A stretch of DNA of 64,000 nt from CAIZGX01 sp046048875 (GTDB lineage Bacteria > Bacteroidota > Bacteroidia > Flavobacteriales_D > Sanyastnellaceae): contig JBJOFG010000014.1 in the NCBI GenBank assembly GCA_046048875.1, positions 124,001 through 188,000 on the forward strand. The letters run 5' to 3'. The notes below the pieces were generated by a model, which was not told the origin of the DNA, searched no databases, and was given only the letters and a program-made list of their open reading frames with translations. A program made the translations under genes and the position numbers. Of this stretch, positions 17,249 through 28,500 are shown piece by piece; the first letter of the stretch is position 1, and each line of letters starts with the position of its first letter.

Positions 17249-18766
17249 TTATTTTACAGAAACACGAACAGTGTTAACAGTTCCGTTGATAGTTACATTC
17301 AACATGTAAACACCAGCAGAAAGGTTAGAAACATCTAAACGTGAAGTGTAGTTTCCAGCAGCTTGGCTACCTACGTACTCAGTCATTACGCGCTCTCCAA
17401 GAACGTTGATAACGTCAACAGTCACAACGCTGTTGTTAGTTAAACCGTAAGCAACATTGATGAAGTCGTTAGCAGGGTTAGGATATACATTAACACCAGC
17501 AGAAAGATTAACTTCTTCAATACCTACTACTGTATTTACGTTAGAAGGAGCAGCAGCTTCAGAGAAGTTGTAAGATCCATCGTAATTCCAGATAGTAGAG
17601 AAAGTAGAACCAGCATCGTTTACTGTTGTAACGTACATGTGTCCGTTTGTAGCAGCACCCCATTGTTGATCGTAGAAACCGTCACCATATGCATCAACTG
17701 CAGTGAAAGTGTAACATCCTGTAGATGGAAGGTAAACATGCTCAATTTTAGTTGAGTTGTCAGCAGGAACTGGAGCATTGCCATAATCAGCAGAAGCTAC
17801 AACGTTTCCAGCATCGTCAGTGATAGACCAAGAAGACTCTTCTGGGTAACGGTCGAACAAGATGTCAATCTTTACGTGAGTTGTTCCATCAGCAGCAAAT
17901 GCGATTGGAGCAGAAGTTGAGTTATTTGAAGTGTTGTCATCTGCAGAAGAGATAGAAACATTCAAAGTAGTTGAACCAGAAATAGCAACAGTACCTACGT
18001 TAACTGTTTCAACAGCATAAGTAGAAAGGTTTCCAGTCCAGTTGTAAGTCAATGGAGCAGTTCCACCTGTAACTGTAATTGTACAAGCAGTCAAAGGAGA
18101 AGTACCATTGTTTTGGATAGTAACAGCTACATCAACGTCACCGCAAGTAGCTAAATCACCATCGTAGCTCAACATTGAAGGGTCATTCGCTTGAGAAGCC
18201 GCTGGAGGACACTCTTCCATTGTAGCGTATAAACCAGCACCATCTAATTGACCAACTTCAGTCACAATGCGGTTAGGGCAAATGCGATATACAGTTGGGT
18301 AGTAAGCGATAGCGTAGTCATCGTTGATTGAGTTAGCAAGAGAAGTAGCTGGGTTAGCCAATGGGAAATCGATTGGAGTTCCAGTTGGGTTTAACCAGTT
18401 ACCTTGAGTTGATCCACCAGTACCGTTCATATCAGCATCAGTAGTTGATCCATCGCCATCAATCCAAATAACCATTACGTCGTTTGTAGTTCCCGCAGAA
18501 ACACCAGGAGCACCAGCAGGACCGTGGTTGATATATAGTTCGTCCAACGCACCAGAAAGGTGGAAGTTCCAACATGGTCCGCACCATGTTGCAGATACGT
18601 CAAGGAATACAGTGTATCCTTCATCCAAATAAGAGTACAAGTTGTGTGAATTACCGAATTGGTCAGTGATTGTGAAATCTTGACCAAATGATCCAGCAGG
18701 CAACTGTGCAAAAGACATTGTTGACGACATTACGGCAACAACCATCAAGAGTAGAGCTTTTTTCAT
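17249..18766 (-). CDS. T9SS-exported thioredoxin-fold protein with type A sorting domain
   Basis: A 505-residue secreted protein. The signal peptide (1-20, SFA before QLPAG) is followed by a thioredoxin/AhpC-TSA-like domain with SATWCGPCWNFH (Cys62, Cys65). Its later VYRICPNRIVTEVGQ part occupies the usual cis-Pro/strand region. The middle is a CARDB-like beta-sandwich (around 210-290) followed by a region resembling proprotein-convertase or lectin-like domains. The last 75 or so residues, starting VNVYPNPANDFINV and ending TVRVSVK, are a clear type A T9SS sorting domain. It is flanked by its own terminator. Catalysis at the cell surface is inferred: the CGPC motif is intact, but the electron donor is unknown. 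Confidence 0.88.
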   Translation of the reverse strand: MKKALLLMVVAVMSSTMSFAQLPAGSFGQDFTITDQFGNSHNLYSYLDEGYTVFLDVSATWCGPCWNFHLSGALDELYINHGPAGAPGVSAGTTNDVMVIWIDGDGSTTDADMNGTGGSTQGNWLNPTGTPIDFPLANPATSLANSINDDYAIAYYPTVYRICPNRIVTEVGQLDGAGLYATMEECPPAASQANDPSMLSYDGDLATCGDVDVAVTIQNNGTSPLTACTITVTGGTAPLTYNWTGNLSTYAVETVNVGTVAISGSTTLNVSISSADDNTSNNSTSAPIAFAADGTTHVKIDILFDRYPEESSWSITDDAGNVVASADYGNAPVPADNSTKIEHVYLPSTGCYTFTAVDAYGDGFYDQQWGAATNGHMYVTTVNDAGSTFSTIWNYDGSYNFSEAAAPSNVNTVVGIEEVNLSAGVNVYPNPANDFINVAYGLTNNSVVTVDVINVLGERVMTEYVGSQAAGNYTSRLDVSNLSAGVYMLNVTINGTVNTVRVSVK

Positions 18767-18836
18767 TTGTTAAATTATTAATGGGTTTACTTTAGGGCAA
18801 CGAATATAAAGAAATATTTCGCGTAATTACTTTTTA

Positions 18837-18844
18837 TATCTTTG
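18837..18844 (+). promoter_or_regulatory. TATCTTTG -7 box, candidate promoter almost at the start codon
   Basis: TATCTTTG matches the Bacteroidetes -7 consensus TAnnTTTG exactly. It ends only 4 bases before the ATG at 18849, so initiation here would give a leaderless or nearly leaderless mRNA. No clear TTG is found at the -33 position. Confidence 0.35.
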
Positions 18845-18848
18845 GAAA

Positions 18849-19562
18849 ATGAAAAAAAATCTTCTCTTTTTTGGATTAGCGCTATTCGGAATGAATGTTT
18901 CAGCGCAAACAATGGAATTGGTAAACCCTGTAACTCAGGTAATTGGTGATGCTTCGACTTTGTCCGGCGCCGGTGAAATGGTCGCTGAATGGCCTGTAAC
19001 GAACATTTCAAGCAGTTCAATTTCTTTGAAATGTAGCCGCAGCGTCATCTCAGAAGTTGCTGGCACCTCTAATTATTTTTGCTGGGGCGTATGTTTTGGC
19101 GAAACAACGAACGTTTCCTTGATTTCACAAACGATTCTTCCAAGTGATACAAATCATACTTTTTATGCGCATTACAAGCCATTGGGCAACCCCGGAGAAA
19201 CGCTAATCAGTTATTGCTTTTTTAATACCGCAAACCCATCTGATCAGGCTTGTCAGACTGTGAGTTTTTGTTACGAATCAGTTTGCCCTGTTGGTGTGAG
19301 TGAAAACACTGATTTGGCACTCAATCTGGTGGGAAGCAATCCACTAAGAGGAATGAGTTTCATCAATTATTCTCTTGGAACCGGAGAAACTCAGGGTCAG
19401 TTATTGATCACAAATACGCAAGGAGAATTAGTGAAGAAATCCACAATAAAGGGTAATACAGGCAGCATTCTTTTGAACTCCCAAGATTATGCAGCAGGTA
19501 TTTACAATTTTACCTTAACCACAGCGAGAGGAATTCAAACGATTCGCCTTGTAGTAGAATAA
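18849..19562 (+). CDS. Secreted Cys-rich beta-sandwich protein with type A T9SS sorting domain
   Basis: A 237-residue exported protein of unrecognised function. The signal peptide ends VSA before QTMELV. The central domain looks like a small Ig-like sandwich (VTNISSSSISLKCSRSV, then YFCWGVCFG, then YCFFN). It has seven cysteines (62, 78, 82, 123, 135, 141, 146), enough for up to three disulfides. The C-terminal 75 residues (NPLRGMSFINYSL...GELVK...YAAGIYNFTLTT.RG.QTIRLVV) form a type A T9SS sorting domain. It is divergent from the T9SS-tagged thioredoxin-fold gene across 82 bases. The many cysteines make it a plausible substrate or partner of the neighbouring thioredoxin-like proteins, but this is inference. 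Confidence 0.78.
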   Translation: MKKNLLFFGLALFGMNVSAQTMELVNPVTQVIGDASTLSGAGEMVAEWPVTNISSSSISLKCSRSVISEVAGTSNYFCWGVCFGETTNVSLISQTILPSDTNHTFYAHYKPLGNPGETLISYCFFNTANPSDQACQTVSFCYESVCPVGVSENTDLALNLVGSNPLRGMSFINYSLGTGETQGQLLITNTQGELVKKSTIKGNTGSILLNSQDYAAGIYNFTLTTARGIQTIRLVVE

Positions 19563-19585
19563 CGAATAAGGCATTGGCGCAAGGA

Positions 19586-19616
19586 CAACCTCGAATTTCG
19601 AGGTTGTTTTATTTTT
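19586..19616 (+). terminator. Terminator after the Cys-rich T9SS protein gene
   Basis: A perfect 9-bp stem CAACCTCGA / TCGAGGTTG with a 3-base loop is followed by TTTTATTTTT. The TATTTTTG at 19610-19617 in its tail also matches the TAnnTTTG promoter box, so terminator and maeB promoter may overlap. Confidence 0.85.
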
Positions 19617-19635
19617 GCAAACCCAAAGAAAGAAA

Positions 19636-21915
19636 ATGAAGCAAATAAAGAGGAAAGAGGCGCTCGACTATCACGAGTTAGGAAGGAAGGGAAAGTTAGA
19701 AATTGTTCCTACGAAACCCTACAGTACACAAAGGGATTTGGCCTTGGCATATTCTCCAGGTGTCGCTGAACCCGTAAAGGCTATCGCTGAAAATATAGAC
19801 GATGTATATAAGTACACGGGAAAAGGAAACCTTGTAGCTGTAATTTCAAACGGTACCGCTATTTTGGGTCTTGGAAACCTCGGTCCTGAAGCAAGCAAGC
19901 CTGTTATGGAAGGTAAGGGAATGCTCTTCAAAATATTCGCAGATATCGATTCAATTGATATCGAAATGAAGGCGACTGAAGTTGATGATTTCGTGAATAC
20001 GGTAATCAATATCAGTCCAACATTTGGCGGAATAAATTTAGAGGATATTAAAGCACCTGAAGCTTTTGAGATTGAAGAAAGGCTTAAAGAGGCATTGGAT
20101 ATTCCAATTATGCATGACGACCAGCATGGCACGGCAATTATCTCAAGTGCCGCTTTGTTGAATGCTCTTGAGATTGCAGGAAAGAATATTGGGGACATTA
20201 AGATAGTGGTGAGTGGTGCTGGTGCTGCAGCCCTGAGCTGTTTGAATACAATGATTGGGCTTGGCTTGAACCCTGCGAATATTCGAATGTTCGATTCAAA
20301 GGGCCTCATCAACACTTCACGTGAAGATATTGATCACCGAAAGAAAAGATTTGCGGTTGACTCGAATGAAAATTCTTTGGCAGAAGCTCTTATTGACGCC
20401 GATGTTTTCCTTGGCTTGTCTCAAGGAAATATTGTTACTCCCGAGATGGTTCGCTCCATGGCTGCTAGTCCGGTAGTTTTCGCACTCGCGAATCCCGATC
20501 CTGAAATACCATATGAGGAGGCTATGGCTGCAAGGCCCGACGTGATTATGGCAACTGGAAGGAGCGATCACCCGAATCAAGTAAATAACGTTTTAGGATT
20601 TCCGTTCATCTTTAGAGGTGCGCTAGATGTCCGTGCGACGAAAATTAACGACGCCATGAAATTGGCTGCTGTTAAAGCTTTAGCTGAATTGGCGAAGGCT
20701 ACTGTCCCTGAAGAGGTAATGGAAGCTTATCACATCACAAGTCTTTCATTTGGTAAAGATTATATCATTCCTAAACCAAACGACCCTCGTCTCCTGGTTG
20801 CAGTTTCGACCGCGGTTGCAAAAGCGGCTATTGAAAGTGGAGTAGCGAAAAATCCAATTGCCGATTGGGATGCCTATGCAAGTGAGTTGTTAGGTAGAAT
20901 GGGACGCGATAACGCACTTACAAGAGGGATTTCTGAAAGAGCAAGAAAAGATAAAAAACGTGTTGTTTTTGCTGAAGGAGATAATCCTAAAATTCTGAAG
21001 GCCGCAGAGCAAGCGAAGGATGATGGAATTGCTATCCCAATTTTGTTGGGGCAAGAAGAAAAAATTCGTGAGTTGATTCGCGAATTCGATTTGGATTTAG
21101 CTGATGTTGAAATTATAGATCCGCGTCTCGACTCTCACAAAGCAGAAAGGGAAAAGTATGGTGAATTTTTTTACCAGAAGAGAATGCGTAAGGGAATCAC
21201 CAAAACCGAAGCTTCTCGCATCATGCGTGAGAGAAATTACTTCGGCGCAATGATGGTAGAAACTGGAGTTGCTGATGCGATGATTTCTGGAATGACACGC
21301 AATTACGCCAAAGTTATTCGTCCAGGTTTAGAGACGATTGGAACTGCGAAAGATGTAAAAACCGTTTGTGGGATGTACATCGTTCAAACCCCAAAAGGTC
21401 CAATGTTCTTCGCTGATACAACCGTGAACCGAGACCCTACCGCCGAGCAGTTGGTTGACATTACGCTATTGGTTGCTGACGCAGTATCCAAGATGAAGAT
21501 TGCCCCAAGAATGGCCATGTTGAGTTATTCCAATTTCGGTTCCTCACATGGTTCAGATCCAGAAAAAGTGGCTAAGGCTGTTGCGATTCTTCATCAAAAC
21601 CATCCGCACCTCATCGTCGATGGAGAGATTCAAGCGAATTTTGCATTGAATCCGGAAATGAGAAAAGAGAATTTTCCATTTTCTAAATTGGCAGATTCCA
21701 AGGTGAATACACTTATATTCCCGAATCTCTCATCTGGAAATATCAGTTACAAGATTCTTCAAGAAGTAGCTGGAATGGAAGTGATAGGTCCAATTTTGTT
21801 GGGAATGAAAAGGAGTTACCATATCTTGCAGATGGGTTGCTCGGTGCGCGAAATCGTAAACATGGTTCGCGTTGCAGTAGTTGACGCGCAAGCCAAAGGG
21901 ACCTTAAACAGATAA
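19636..21915 (+). CDS. maeB: NADP-dependent malic enzyme with phosphotransacetylase-like domain
   Basis: Decarboxylates malate to pyruvate in the cytoplasm, producing NADPH. The N-terminal malic domain contains YSPGVAEPVKAI and the catalytic region LPIMHDDQHGT-like motif (here IPIMHDDQHGTAI). The NAD(P)-binding domain has the VVSGAGAAALSC dinucleotide loop. From about residue 430 a phosphotransacetylase-like domain follows (KRVVFAEGDNPKILKA...), which in MaeB enzymes is regulatory rather than catalytic. About 759 residues is the usual MaeB length. I chose the ATG at 19636; an upstream TTG at 19615 lies in the terminator tail. It is 1 base from ruvA and therefore probably co-transcribed with ruvA and sprA. 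Confidence 0.94.
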   Translation: MKQIKRKEALDYHELGRKGKLEIVPTKPYSTQRDLALAYSPGVAEPVKAIAENIDDVYKYTGKGNLVAVISNGTAILGLGNLGPEASKPVMEGKGMLFKIFADIDSIDIEMKATEVDDFVNTVINISPTFGGINLEDIKAPEAFEIEERLKEALDIPIMHDDQHGTAIISSAALLNALEIAGKNIGDIKIVVSGAGAAALSCLNTMIGLGLNPANIRMFDSKGLINTSREDIDHRKKRFAVDSNENSLAEALIDADVFLGLSQGNIVTPEMVRSMAASPVVFALANPDPEIPYEEAMAARPDVIMATGRSDHPNQVNNVLGFPFIFRGALDVRATKINDAMKLAAVKALAELAKATVPEEVMEAYHITSLSFGKDYIIPKPNDPRLLVAVSTAVAKAAIESGVAKNPIADWDAYASELLGRMGRDNALTRGISERARKDKKRVVFAEGDNPKILKAAEQAKDDGIAIPILLGQEEKIRELIREFDLDLADVEIIDPRLDSHKAEREKYGEFFYQKRMRKGITKTEASRIMRERNYFGAMMVETGVADAMISGMTRNYAKVIRPGLETIGTAKDVKTVCGMYIVQTPKGPMFFADTTVNRDPTAEQLVDITLLVADAVSKMKIAPRMAMLSYSNFGSSHGSDPEKVAKAVAILHQNHPHLIVDGEIQANFALNPEMRKENFPFSKLADSKVNTLIFPNLSSGNISYKILQEVAGMEVIGPILLGMKRSYHILQMGCSVREIVNMVRVAVVDAQAKGTLNR

Positions 21916-21916
21916 T

Positions 21917-22507
21917 ATGCTTTACTCACTAACAGGCCAGCTAATAGAAAAGTCTCCGGTGCATGCTGTAATCGATTGCAATGGAGTTGGCTATTTTCTG
22001 AATATAAGTTTAGCCACCTACTCTGCCCTGCCGAATAGCGGCGATGTTATGCTCTATACGCATCTGCACGTCAATGGAAATGACTTCTCTTTGGTACTTT
22101 ATGGTTTTTACTCCGATCAGGAAAAAGAGTTGTTCAAGAAATTGACAAGTGTTAGTGGTGTTGGTCCGAATACCGCTCGAATGGTGCTTTCAAGCCTGAA
22201 TGTGAATGAACTTATTCAAGTAATTGCAAGCAAGGACCTTCCTTCTTTGAAGAGAATTAAAGGCATAGGTGAGAAAACAGCCGAGCGTATCTTGGTCGAT
22301 CTTCACAACAAAGTTGGAAAGATAGACGGGACAATCGTAGAAAAAATTGGAGGGGTGCACAATACGATCCGACAAGATGCGTTAGTGGCACTGTCCCAAT
22401 TGGGCCTAGACAAAACCAAAACTGAAAAAATGTTGGATAAGATTCTTCTTACCAATGGCGATTTGCCTTTGGAAGAACTTATCAAACAAGTGTTGAAACA
22501 GATATAG
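21917..22507 (+). CDS. ruvA: Holliday junction branch migration protein RuvA
   Basis: RuvA binds four-way DNA junctions and loads the RuvB motor during recombination and repair. The 196-residue protein has the N-terminal OB fold (about 1-62), two helix-hairpin-helix motifs (SGVGPNTARM at 80-89 and KGIGEKTAER at 115-124) and the C-terminal three-helix domain III that contacts RuvB (about 150-196). All parts are present and of normal length. It lies 1 base after maeB and 4 bases before sprA. The ruvA-sprA pairing is a long-standing gene order in gliding Bacteroidetes. ruvB is not in the window. Confidence 0.96.
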   Translation: MLYSLTGQLIEKSPVHAVIDCNGVGYFLNISLATYSALPNSGDVMLYTHLHVNGNDFSLVLYGFYSDQEKELFKKLTSVSGVGPNTARMVLSSLNVNELIQVIASKDLPSLKRIKGIGEKTAERILVDLHNKVGKIDGTIVEKIGGVHNTIRQDALVALSQLGLDKTKTEKMLDKILLTNGDLPLEELIKQVLKQI

Positions 22508-22511
22508 CATT

Positions 22512-25500
22512 GTGAAAGAAGTTGTCCTCCGCCTCCTCTCAAGAGCCGTTTTCGTAATGGCCCTTTGTGTTTCAGGGTGGTTGGCCTGGGCCAACACTTC
22601 TGTTCAGACGCGCGTCATTGCCAAGTCTAATCACAATTTTATTTTTGCTCCAGATACTATTACTCCGATTTGGCCAAACGATGACAATCCTTTGCCAAAT
22701 GAAGGTGGTGGGGGAATCGAAATTCCTCTTCCTAGTAATATTCATTATTCCGTGGAATTCAATCCAGAAACAGGGCGTTACGAAGTCATTCAAAAAGTTG
22801 GGGATAAGTTCGATTATCGTCGAGCTACAACCATGGAAATGGAAGATTTCCTGAACTTCCAATTAGATAAAAATGTCACCAAGTATTGGAATAAAATTAA
22901 AGACGACAAGTCGGCCGCCAACAAAGAATTCGCGCCAGTCATTAAAGTAGGTGGAGATAATTTCGAACATATTTTCGGGTCGAATGAAATTGAGATTCGC
23001 CCACAAGGTTCCGCAGAATTAACATTTGGTTTGAATTCGCAACGCACCGAAAACCCTCGTATTCCTGAGCGTCAGCGGAAGAATACCAATTTCAACTTTG
23101 ATCAGAAAATTCAAATGAACGTCATTGGTAATATTGGTACCAAGATGAAGCTCAAGGTGAACTACAACACCGAAAGCACATTTGAATTTGAGAACAACAT
23201 GAAGGTGGAATACACCGGTGATGAAGATCAAATCATGCGCAAAATTGAATTGGGTACTGTTTCGCTGCCTTTAACGGGTACGCTCATGCCCGGTAGTTTG
23301 GGTTTATTTGGAGCGAAAGTGGAAACGCAATGGGGAAAGTTAAAGAATACAACCATTTTAACACAACAAAAAGGGGAACGCAAAGAAATTACTGTTCAGG
23401 GCGGGGCGCAAACTACGCGATTCGATATTGCAGCAGACAATTACGAGGCAAATAGACACTATTTCCTTTCAGGATATTTTAGAGAGAATTATGATAATGC
23501 TCTTGCGGCTTTGCCCGTAGTCAATAGCGGAGCCAACATTACTCGAATTGAAGTTTGGGTCGTAAACCAGCAAGCGAACACTCAAGACGTAAGAAATATT
23601 TTAGCCTTTACAGATTTGGGAGAGAATTCTCAATACATGGCCTCTGATTACAACAACTCTTCTCTTATTAGCCCAGGTCAACTTCAGAATCCGGATAACG
23701 AGAACAATAACCTTTTCAATGTTGTCACGAATAATCAGAACATCTTAGATTTTTCAAACGCAAATGCTGCAATAGCGGCATTGGGCTATGGGATGAGACA
23801 AGGTATTCACTACGAGCGCGTCGGAAATGCAAGAAAACTTACTCCTTCTGAATATACCTACAACTCTCGTCTTGGATTTATTTCCTTGAAGCAGTCCTTG
23901 AATAATGCAGAGGTATTGGCAGTGTCATACGAATACACTTTGAACGGACAGACATACCAAGTAGGAACTCTTTCTCAAGATGGAGTAGCGGCTCCACAAG
24001 CGCTTATGTTGAAGATGTTGAAGTCTTCGATAACCTTGGTGAAACTTACCAATGGCGAGCCTTCTCCTTTGTGGGAGAACATGATGAAGAACGTATACAA
24101 TCTAGAGTCTTTTGGTATCTCACCAGAAAACTTCAGGTTAGAAGTTTGGTACAACAACCCAGCAACAGGGGTGAACATGAATTATATTCCGAGGGAACCA
24201 CTCAGCGGGAAACTTTTGTTGCAAGTGATGAATCTCGATAGAATTGATGCTCAGCAAATGCCTGGAAGTGATGGTTTCTTCGATTTTGTTCCGAATGCTT
24301 CAACTGCTGGCGGATTGATTGACGCCTCCTCAGGACGCGTATTCTTTCCCGTTGTTGAACCCTTTGGTCAACACCTAGCAGATCAAATCTATGCAGGTCT
24401 AGGAAATACACCCCAAGCGGCTCAGGTAGTTTCACAAGTTGTCTTTCAAGCATTGTATGATTCCACAAAAACCGCGGCGCAAATTGGATTTCCACAATTG
24501 AATCGATTCAGAATCAAGGGTGAATATCAAAGTGCTTCAGGATCTGAAATTTCTTTGAACGCGCTGAATATTCCACAAGGAGCTGTAACCGTTACTGCAG
24601 GTGGAATGAGACTTGTGGAAGGGACGGATTTTACCGTGAATTACAATCTCGGAAAAGTGACAATCTTGAATGAGAGTATCATGAGTTCTGGACAGCCCAT
24701 TAAGGTGTCGGTAGAAAGTAACTCCATGTTTAATCTTCAATATAAAACCTTGGTTGGAAGCCGATTTGATTATAAGTTTTCTGAAAATCTTGCGATGGGT
24801 GCGACTTTCATGAACTTAAGAGAGCGTCCCCTGACTCAGAAGGTTAATGCTGGAGATGATCCCGTGAATAATGGCATGATTGGCTTCGACATGAATTTTC
24901 AAAAGGAAGTTCCAATCATAACGAAATGGATTGATCGAATTCCAGGAATACAGACGAAAGAGAAATCAACAGTAACATTCAATTTAGAGGCCGCGAAAAT
25001 TTTCCCAGGTCACTCGCGTGCAATTTCAAAAGATGGAAATGCCTATGTAGATGATTTTGAAGGAAGCCAAAGTGTTATTGATTTGCGTTCATTGAATCAG
25101 TGGTTTTTAGCTTCTACACCAAAGATGCAGTCTTCTCTTTTTCCTGAAGGTGACTTCGAAGATAGTTTGGTATATGGAGCCAATCGCGCGCAACTTTCGT
25201 GGTACATCATCGACCCGTTGTTTTACAGAAATAGTTCTTACACTCCGCCGAATATCACTGTTGACATGCAGAGTGATCACCGCATGCGTGAAGTGTTGGA
25301 ATCGGAAGTATTTCCAAACAGACAATTACCTGCCGGAACCCCTCCAAATATTACGTGTCTCGATTTGACATACTATCCGGAAGAAAGGGGGATGTACAAT
25401 TATGAATTACCGAATGGTTATTCGGGACGTTCAGCAGGGTTGAATGATGATGGTACTTTGAAAGATCCATCGTCGAGATGGGGAGGTATTCAACGAGCGC

Positions 25501-28500
25501 TAACCACCACGGATTTCGAAACTTCAAACGTGCAGTTTATTCAGTTTTGGGTAATGGATCCATTCAATGAAGATTCTGAAAATACGCAAGGTGGAGATCT
25601 CTACTTCAATCTCGGAAATGTTTCTGAAGATGTCATGAACGACTCACACATGAGTTTTGAAAACGGTTTTCCTTCGGCCAATAATGACCTTCCAATTGAA
25701 CAAGGAACATGGGGTAATTATCCTTCACCAACAACGTTCAACGTCGTAAATGCATTCGATTACACCTCTGGAAACTACGAGCAACAAGACATTGGTTTGG
25801 ATGGTTTGAACTCTGTCGCTGAGCAAAGCTACTTTGCCAACTGGTTGCTACAGTTACAAGGATTTTTAACACCAGATGCTTATGCGAGATACCAGCAAGA
25901 TCCATCGGCAGATAACTTCAACTACTTCAGAAGTTCACAAGCCGATGCCGCTGATTTGAATACTCTTGAGCGTTACAAGAACTTCAATCGCTACGAGGGA
26001 AATTCAAATACTAACACACCAGATGGCTACCCTATTGCGGCAACCACTATTCCAAATTCGGAGGATATCAATCAAGACATCACTTTGAATACAATTGAGA
26101 GTTATTTTCAGTACAAGGTGAGCTTGAGACCAGGTGATTTAGGAGAAAGTAATTTAGGAAGAAACTACATCACAGATACTTTTGTGACAACCAAGACCAC
26201 AGCGAATAATGAAGAGCGTCAGATTCGTTGGTATCAATTCAAAATTCCGATTAAGGAATTTGAAAAGCGTGTTGGTAGTATTCCTGATTTTCGTTCAATT
26301 CGTTATATTCGAATGTTTTTAAAAGGTTGGGAAGAGCCAGTGACCTTACGTTTTGCACGTTTGGAATTGGTTCGTGGTGAATGGAGAAAATACGATTATA
26401 CCTTGGCAGGTAACCAAGAACAAGAGATCAACGATGATCCAGAGACATCCTTCAGTATTGCCGCTGTAAATATTGAAGAGAATGGAAATCGTGAGCCAGT
26501 ACCATATACGGTTCCCCCTGGAATTATTCGTGAGCAGGACGTCGCATCAGCGAACCTTCGAAACTTAAATGAGCAGTCATTGTCGTTGAGTGTTTGCAAT
26601 TTGAAAGACGGTGATGCACGCGCAACTTACAGAAATGTTAATTATGATTTACGCCAATACAAGCGCTTACGAATGTTTGCACACGCAGAGGCTGCAGGAA
26701 TTCAATCTGAATTAAAAGACAATGATGTTTCCGTTTTCATTCGTTTGGGTTCAGACTTCGATCAGAACTACTACGAATACGAAGTACCCATGAGTGTTAC
26801 ACCTTGGTATACGAACAACGACGATGAGATTTGGCCTGCTGAAAATAATTTCGATATAAAACTCTCAGATCTTCAAAATCTTAAGATAAATCGTCCTTCA
26901 ACAACCTCGGTGTTGTCTGTGGTTGATACAATTTTAGACAATAACATTCACCTCTCTGTGAAGGGAAATCCAAACTTAGCGAATATCACCACCCTGATGA
27001 TTGGTATTCGAAATCCTGATAAAGACAGCAATCCTTTCGGTGTGGCAGATGACGGAAAGGGCAAATGCGCAATTGTTTGGGTGAATGAATTACGACTTTC
27101 AGAATTCGACGAGAAATCTGGTTCCGCGGCAATCGCCCGATTGAACGCACAGTTGGCCGATTTCGGAAACATAGCTGTATCCGGAAACATCAGCACTCCA
27201 GGTTGGGGCGCCATTGAACAACGCGTTCAGCAAAGACAACAAGAAACAAAAATGGGACTCGACGCGAGTAGCACGCTACAGCTAGGTAAGTTCTTCCCAA
27301 AGGATTGGGGCGTGCAATTGCCAATGTATTTAGGTTTCTCTGAAAACGTTCAAACACCACGCTACAGCCCGCTTCAACCGGACATTCAAATGACCGATCT
27401 GCCATCGTTGAACAAGCCTTTGAAGCAAAAGTCTCAGACGTATACGAAGAGACGCAGTATCAACTTTACAAATGTGAAAATTGCACCGAAGAAAGATGCT
27501 GCAGCTGATAAAGGTGTTGGTTTACCTGGGGCCGACGATAAAGGAAAGCCAGGAACGCAAGCTGCACCTACCAATACAGACAAACCAAAGTTTTATGGTG
27601 TAGATAATTTCTCGGTATCATATGCATACAACGAGACCTATTTCAGAGACATTAATACTGATTGGCGTTTGCAAAAACAATATCAAGGTGCCTTCGACTA
27701 CAACTTCACGAATAAGCCAAAAGAGTTTAAGCCTCTTGCTAATTTGCCAGTCATCAAAACTTCGAAATATTTGAAGTGGTTGAAAGAATTTAACTTCTAT
27801 GCAGGTATCAAGCAGATGAGTTTCAGAACAGAGATGAATCGCTCATACGAGACTAGTCGTATCCGTAACAACTCACTTGAATTGACAGGTGTTTATAGCG
27901 ATATGCTTATTCAAACGCAAGCACAAAAAAATTGGAATTGGACAAGGAACTACACGATGAAGTATGACTTGACCAAGAATCTGAAAACAGATTTCACTGC
28001 AAGTAACATTGCATTAGTGGGTGAACCTCGCGGTGTAATTAATAAGAACGATGTCGATTGGTATGAGTCTTACAAAGATTCAGTTTGGAATAACATTCAG
28101 AATTTCGGAGAAACGACCACGTACAATCACAACGTTGGTGTGACCTACAAACTTCCTTTGGATAAGTTTCCTCTTTTGAATTTCATGAGTGCAGACGCTC
28201 GATACGGTGGAACTTTCAGATGGGATCGCGCACCATTTACGCAAGATACTTTGGGTAACACAATCCAAAATAGCAGACAAATTCAACTAAATGCCCAAGG
28301 CAATTTCGAAACGCTGTATAACAATGTCCCGCGTTTGAAGCAAGCTTTAACCGGTAAGAAACCAGCTACTGGAAAAACAGCGCCTGGCAAGAAAGACGAC
28401 CCATCGAAGAAGGATGGATTTGGTGATGATTTAACAAAAAAGGACAAAAAGGAAAAAGTAGATCCATTGGATGTTGCACTTCGCTTCTTAATGATGGTGC

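Noticed and set aside
19719..20315. A 198-codon open frame on the minus strand opposite maeB
   Set aside because: Low-complexity Ser/Ile-rich translation with no family likeness, and it lies opposite a fully supported gene.
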